A DNA stretch of 17,861 nucleotides from an uncultured Lachnospiraceae bacterium. GTDB lineage: Bacteria > Bacillota > Clostridia > Lachnospirales > Lachnospiraceae. Under the pieces are notes generated by a model. The model did no database searches and was not told the origin of the DNA. It was given only the letters and a program-made list of their open reading frames with translations. The stretch is from contig CAJUHN010000054.1 in the NCBI GenBank assembly GCA_910585935.1, forward strand, positions 1 to 17,861, read 5' to 3'. Positions 14,526-17,861 of the stretch are shown here, in pieces. The position numbers and the translations under genes were made by a program. How positions within the stretch are numbered: the first letter of the stretch is position 1; the number at the start of each line of letters is the position of its first letter.

Positions 14526-14675
14526 GCTGTTCTGTTTTTTAAAAAGCGAATGTTATTAGAATTTATGAAATCGAAGTGAGAAGATATCCAGAAAGAATCT
14601 TCGGAAAGTTGGTATTTATATGGAATTTAGAGTTTCACAATTACCTATTAAATTTTTTGTAGAGAGGAAACAAAT

Positions 14676-15242
14676 ATGAAATATGAACCGGCAGATATTG
14701 TAATTTATTTGCAAGATAAAGGAATCGTATTAAAAGAAAAATCTTTATTGGCATATGAAAAGGAAAGTGGAAAGATTTTAGCGGTCGGAACAGAGGTAGA
14801 GAAGCTGACAGAAAGAATGTCAGAAGATATTGTAATTGGATCTCCACTACGGCAGGGTATGGTTGTAGATTATATAGTAGCAGAGAAAATGTTTGCTAAT
14901 TTTCTTCGGAAAGCTTGGGAAAAGAAACCATTAATAAAACCTAAAATCGCTATATGTGTACCAAATGGGATAGAGATGGTAGAGAAGAAAGCGATGGAGG
15001 ATATTATATATCAGGCAGGAGCTAGAGAAGTTTTTATTACAGATATTCCTATAGAGCAATTTATAAAGGAGATGTCAGAAAAATATCAAAAACAGTATCA
15101 TACAGTGATCGGAATAACGAAAGATGAGCCTGAAAAATATATTAAAGAACAGCTTACTTATATTCTCAAGTGTGCCAAACGAGAAGGAGTTTCTGCTAAA
15201 AGAGTGAAGGAGTTATTATTAAAGTTATCAGAAATTTGTTAG
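14676..15242 (+). CDS. short MreB-like protein lacking the phosphate-1 loop
   Basis: This is a 188-residue protein; AGAGAGGA lies 7 nt before ATG 14676. Residues 8-135 align by eye with the N-terminal third of MreB/Mbl: VIYLQDKGIVLKEKSLLAYE (MreB: VYVKGKGIVLxEPSVVA), KILAVGTEVEKL, SPLRQGMVVDYIVAEKM, PKIAICVPNGIEMVEKKAME, and then QAGAREVFIT. Two things are missing. The first is the nucleotide phosphate-1 loop (normally DLGTAN; here EPAD). The second is everything after the first actin-like lobe, since MreB is usually about 330-345 residues. The remaining C-terminus (IIPIE-like turn, then KQYHTVIGITKDEPEKYIKE and a basic helix) is not MreB-like. ATP binding and filament formation in the usual way are therefore unlikely. 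It may be a diverged regulator binding MreB, or a decaying gene, though the clean frame and RBS favour a functional product. Confidence 0.7.
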   Translation: MKYEPADIVIYLQDKGIVLKEKSLLAYEKESGKILAVGTEVEKLTERMSEDIVIGSPLRQGMVVDYIVAEKMFANFLRKAWEKKPLIKPKIAICVPNGIEMVEKKAMEDIIYQAGAREVFITDIPIEQFIKEMSEKYQKQYHTVIGITKDEPEKYIKEQLTYILKCAKREGVSAKRVKELLLKLSEIC

Positions 15243-15337
15243 TTAGATCGCAAATTTTATATCTTTAATAAGAAAGTAATACTAGATAGAGGTCAGAATA
15301 ATATTTTAAGGATTATAGTTCAACCTTTTATTCTACT

Positions 15338-15378
15338 GTTATCATAAAATTCGCTTTTCACAGATTAGAATGGTTAAC
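15338..15378. repeat. 41-bp repeat, copy b
   Basis: It begins GTTATCATAAAATTCGC and ends GAATGGTTAAC, and is similar to 9129-9169. Here it directly abuts palindromic element copy 6, whereas copy a stands alone. The GTTAAC end also occurs beside copy 1 (2446-2451). Confidence 0.5.
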
Positions 15379-15379
15379 T

Positions 15380-15552
15380 AACTAGCGGAGGCAAGGGACT
15401 ATTCCAAAAGAAGCCCCTTGGAAGACGTTGGTACTTAATGAGCAAACCCGCAAGAAGCGGGATTTGCGAATTTAGTACCATTACGTCTGGAACGGAGCGA
15501 AAGCGCGGCTTCGTTGGAATAGTCTCTTGCCAGAGCGAACCTTTGACTTTTC
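15380..15552 (-). repeat. dispersed palindromic element, copy 6
   Basis: This copy is in reverse orientation. The outer stem is 15390-15406 (GGCAAGGGACTATTCCA) with 15515-15531 (TGGAATAGTCTCTTGCC), with one mismatch. The apical hairpin is GCAAACCCGC-AAGAA-GCGGGATTTGC, the reverse complement type of copy 4. The core reads GGAACGGAGCGAAAGCGCGG. It lies about 140 bp after the MreB-like gene. Confidence 0.92.
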
Positions 15553-16137
15553 GTATTAGAATATTTTATTGTATTTGACATTCTATTATAAATATGATAA
15601 GGTAAAATTAATGATATATTCCTGCATAAAAAGTTTAATTTGATTTATAATTTAAAAAAGAGGTGATCCTATATAAAACTTAATGATAAATCATACAAAA
15701 GTATGAGGGGATTTAGAGTGATGAGAATGATAGTATCGGTGTCAGATTAAATTTTTAAATGGGAATTTTAGGTGCGAGTAGTTAAAAAGTAAAGGTATAA
15801 ATATAAGGTGAGAAAATGATTATAAGATAATTTAATTTGGAGAAAACAAATATTTTATGAAGCCTATATAGCATAGGTCTGTTTGTGTATACCGAAATTA
15901 GATTATCTTAATTATTTTTGAAGCCTTTTTTATTTGCTTAAAAAAGTTTGAATATAAAGGTTTTCCGCTTTTTTGTTTTTTTTATTATATAAGCGGAATA
16001 AAATAAATGGTTAGGAAACAGACTGCTTTACAATAACTTTTCTTATGAAACGTGGTGATATTTGTTATCGTAAGTGAGTTTTCAAGAAGTGATAAGTTTA
16101 TTGTTGAGAATATATAGGCTTCAGATAGGAGGTCTAT
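15553..16137 (+). promoter_or_regulatory. gene-free leader of the ABC-F gene with long-range complementarity
   Basis: There are 585 bp without a convincing gene. TTGACA at 15575-15580 may be a -35, but no good -10 sits at the right spacing. Positions 15858-15870 (TGAAGCCTATATA) are perfectly complementary to 16111-16123 (TATATAGGCTTCA), which ends 3 nt before the AGGAGGT of the ABC-F gene. The upstream arm can instead fold locally (CCTAT/ATAGG, 15863-15877). Further pieces are TTCCGCTT (15963-15970) with AAGCGGAA (15991-15998) around a T-rich loop, and CTTTTTT/AAAAAAG pairs at 15925-15946. Mini-ORFs MIIR (15816) and MKPI (15857) are present. ABC-F resistance genes are often controlled by ribosome-mediated attenuation, so a regulatory leader is plausible. 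That role is inference. Confidence 0.45.
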
Positions 16138-17676
16138 ATGTTACAAATAAAAAATTTAAGTATTACACATAAAAAGGATTTGCGTGTTATCATACAAGAT
16201 TTTTCTTGTGTATTAAATGATGGCGATAAGGCAGTAATTATTGGAGAAGAGGGAAATGGGAAGTCAACTCTGCTTAAATGGATTTATGATCCTAAAATAA
16301 TAGAATCTTATGCAGAAGGGCATGGAGAGAGAGTTATGAATAGAGAGCGTTTGGGATATCTGCCACAAGAGTTATCGGCAATAGATAGAGAACGAACAGT
16401 CTATGAATTTTTCATGCAAGAGCCATTGTTTTTAGAACAGACACCAAAAGAATTAGGGAGTTTAGCAAAAGAGTTTCATATACCAAAGGATTTTTTTTAT
16501 TCTGATCAGAAAATGGAAAGCTTGTCTGGAGGGGAGAAGGTCAAAGCGCAAATGCTTCGATTATTTATTTCAGAACCTACCGTATTACTTTTAGATGAAC
16601 CTTCAAATGATATTGATATTGAAACTTTAGAATGGCTAGAAGAAATGATAGTAAAATGGTTTCATATTGTGCTTTATATTTCTCATGATGAAACATTGAT
16701 TGAACATACAGCAAATGTGGTCATTCATATGGAGCAGATTAGAAGGAAGACGGAAAGCCGTTATACAATAGCACATATGCCATATTTACAGTACAAAAAA
16801 GAAAGAAAAGAGAAGTTTGAAAAACAAGAACAGCAGGCGATCAGTGACAAGCGAGAGAAAAAGATTAGAGATGAAAAGTTTAGAAAGATCTATCAGAGTG
16901 TGGATCATGCACAAGAGGTAGTTTCGAGACAGACTCCTGCGATTGCTAGATTGCTTAAAAAGAAAATGCACGCTGTCAAATCAATGGAAAGACGTTTTGA
17001 ACGTGAAGATAAAAAAATGACACAGATGCCAGAAGAAGAAAGTGCAATTTTTTTTAAACTTGGAAATAAAAATTCTTCTATTCCAGCAGGAAAAACGGTT
17101 ATTGAATATTCATTAGATAAATTATATACACCAGATAAAACAAAGCTACTTTCCTCAAATATTAATTTACAAGTTAGAGGTTCAGAAAAAATATGTATTG
17201 TGGGGGCGAATGGAGTTGGTAAAACGACATTACTTCATAAAATTAGAGAGGAATTAATATCTAGAAAGGATATTTGTATAGAGTATATGCCGCAGAATTA
17301 TGAGGAATTATTAAATTTAAATATGACACCTGTGGAGTTTTTAGATCAATCAGGAGATAAACAAGAACAAACTAAAATACGAACCTATCTCGGCGCGCTT
17401 AAATATACAATAGATGAGATGAATCATCCTATCGCGGAGCTATCTGGTGGACAGAAAGCAAAAATATTATTACTAAAAATGAGTTTATCAGAAGCGAATG
17501 TGTTAATCTTAGATGAACCTACACGTAATTTTTCTCCTTTATCAGGACTAGTAATTAGAAAAATATTAGCAGATTATTCAGGGGCGATTATAAGTATTTC
17601 CCATGATCGGAAATATATTGAGGATGTATGTGATAAAGTATATCGTTTAACAGAAAAAGGACTTTTTGGTGTTTAA
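16138..17676 (+). CDS. ABC-F family ATPase, probable ribosome protection type
   Basis: This is a 512-residue protein with no membrane domain and two ATPase cassettes. AGGAGGT lies 4 nt before ATG 16138. First cassette: Walker A GEEGNGKST (36-44), signature LSGGE (129-133), Walker B with D153-E154, then SHD. Second cassette: Walker A GANGVGKTT (356-364), signature LSGGQ (435-439), Walker B D459-E460, then SISHD. Between them is a Lys/Glu/Arg-rich helical linker (about 215-310), the part that enters the ribosome in this class. After the second Walker B the sequence is DEPTRNFSPLSG rather than DEPTNHLD, a variant I recall from OptrA-like and related Gram-positive ABC-F proteins. The likely role is to bind the ribosomal E site and dislodge peptidyl-transferase antibiotics, or to rescue stalled ribosomes; which drugs, if any, cannot be told. 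Confidence 0.88.
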   Translation: MLQIKNLSITHKKDLRVIIQDFSCVLNDGDKAVIIGEEGNGKSTLLKWIYDPKIIESYAEGHGERVMNRERLGYLPQELSAIDRERTVYEFFMQEPLFLEQTPKELGSLAKEFHIPKDFFYSDQKMESLSGGEKVKAQMLRLFISEPTVLLLDEPSNDIDIETLEWLEEMIVKWFHIVLYISHDETLIEHTANVVIHMEQIRRKTESRYTIAHMPYLQYKKERKEKFEKQEQQAISDKREKKIRDEKFRKIYQSVDHAQEVVSRQTPAIARLLKKKMHAVKSMERRFEREDKKMTQMPEEESAIFFKLGNKNSSIPAGKTVIEYSLDKLYTPDKTKLLSSNINLQVRGSEKICIVGANGVGKTTLLHKIREELISRKDICIEYMPQNYEELLNLNMTPVEFLDQSGDKQEQTKIRTYLGALKYTIDEMNHPIAELSGGQKAKILLLKMSLSEANVLILDEPTRNFSPLSGLVIRKILADYSGAIISISHDRKYIEDVCDKVYRLTEKGLFGV

Positions 17677-17797
17677 TATAATCTTTATAAGAAAAGCTAG
17701 GAAAGAGATAAGGATTAGACATTTTCTATTTATTTGATAAATATTTTATAGGCATGAACTTAAAGAAAAAGATAAAAGTTAGTTTGGAGAACATTTT

Positions 17798-17861
17798 AAC
17801 GAAAGGATCGAGTCGGCAAGGAAGTATTCCAGCGAAGCCGCGCTTTCGCTCCGTTCCAGAC
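17798..17861 (+). repeat. dispersed palindromic element, copy 7 (cut by window end)
   Basis: The left part of the element is present: ACGAAAGGATCG, GGCAAGGAAGTATTCCA, then GAAGCCGCGCTTTCGCTCC and GTTCCAGAC, identical to copies 4 and 5 in the core. The right half lies outside the window. It follows the ABC-F gene stop by about 120 bp of AT-rich sequence. Confidence 0.88.

Noticed and set aside
14340..14579. 79-codon open frame on the + strand
   Set aside because: It is the palindromic element copy 5 read as protein; it has no RBS, and the same frame recurs in other copies of the repeat, so it is a spurious ORF.
15575..15608. Promoter with TTGACA at 15575-15580
   Set aside because: The -35 is perfect, but AT-rich candidates for a -10 (TATGAT, TAAAAT) fall at 12- or 22-bp spacing, so it was not called as a separate promoter.
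15703..15750. 15-codon ORF in the ABC-F leader (MRGFRVMRMIVSVSD)
   Set aside because: It has no convincing Shine-Dalgarno at suitable distance and no recognisable similarity; too short to support.
2446..17861. CRISPR array
   Set aside because: The repeats are about 150-170 bp, palindromic, kilobases apart and in both orientations; there are no regular spacers or cas genes.
1..17861. tRNA or rRNA genes
   Set aside because: No cloverleaf-like GGTTCGAATCC-type T-arm or rRNA-like conserved stretch was seen on either strand.

Overview
The window is AT-rich. Its ribosome-binding sites are strong AGGAGG types, and every credible gene lies on the + strand. Gene content (a DUF4091 glycosidase-like protein, a 7TM hybrid histidine kinase, a DUF6179/DUF6323 pair, an MreB-like fragment, an OptrA-type ABC-F) points to an anaerobic gut Firmicute, most likely a Lachnospiraceae member. 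This assignment is inference from protein families and base composition; no rRNA or marker gene is present.

Layout. 1-260: 3' end of a Rpn/PD-(D/E)XK nuclease-type transposase gene with its Glu/Gly/Arg repeat tail. 728-2395: intracellular DUF4091/GH123-like glycosidase behind a 28-bp perfect palindrome. 2878-8663: a signalling block, made of a membrane hybrid histidine kinase (HisKA-HATPase-REC-Hpt), an output-less response regulator with a degenerate and a canonical receiver, and a separately preceded bacteriohemerythrin-REC fusion whose phospho-acceptor Asp is a Glu. 9214-12403: DUF6323, DUF6179 and a sigma-70-family factor carrying a second helix-turn-helix and about 300 residues of unknown C-terminal extension. 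12677-13389: a textbook sigma-A promoter, a 30-codon small ORF and a GNAT acetyltransferase. 13582-14316: membrane protein with a Thr/Glu-rich stalk and a C-terminal Cys/His cluster. 14676-15242: short MreB-like protein without the nucleotide-binding phosphate loop. 16138-17676: ABC-F ATPase preceded by a long, gene-free leader containing a 13-nt long-range complementarity that ends beside its Shine-Dalgarno.

The most striking non-coding signal is a family of long-palindrome elements of about 150-170 bp. There are seven copies (five complete, one internally deleted, one cut by the window end), all intergenic and mostly at transcription-unit boundaries. Their conserved core is nearly identical, but the outer arms and the apical hairpin differ between copies while remaining self-complementary. 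This pattern suggests that pairing itself is maintained, either by selection as an RNA or DNA structure or by intra-hairpin conversion.

How the genes may work together: the kinase and response regulator look like one phosphorelay, and the hemerythrin fusion carries a paralogous receiver that could intersect with it in response to O2 or redox. The sigma factor lies just downstream of the DUF6323-DUF6179 pair and may be functionally linked to it. These links are inference from gene order and domain content.
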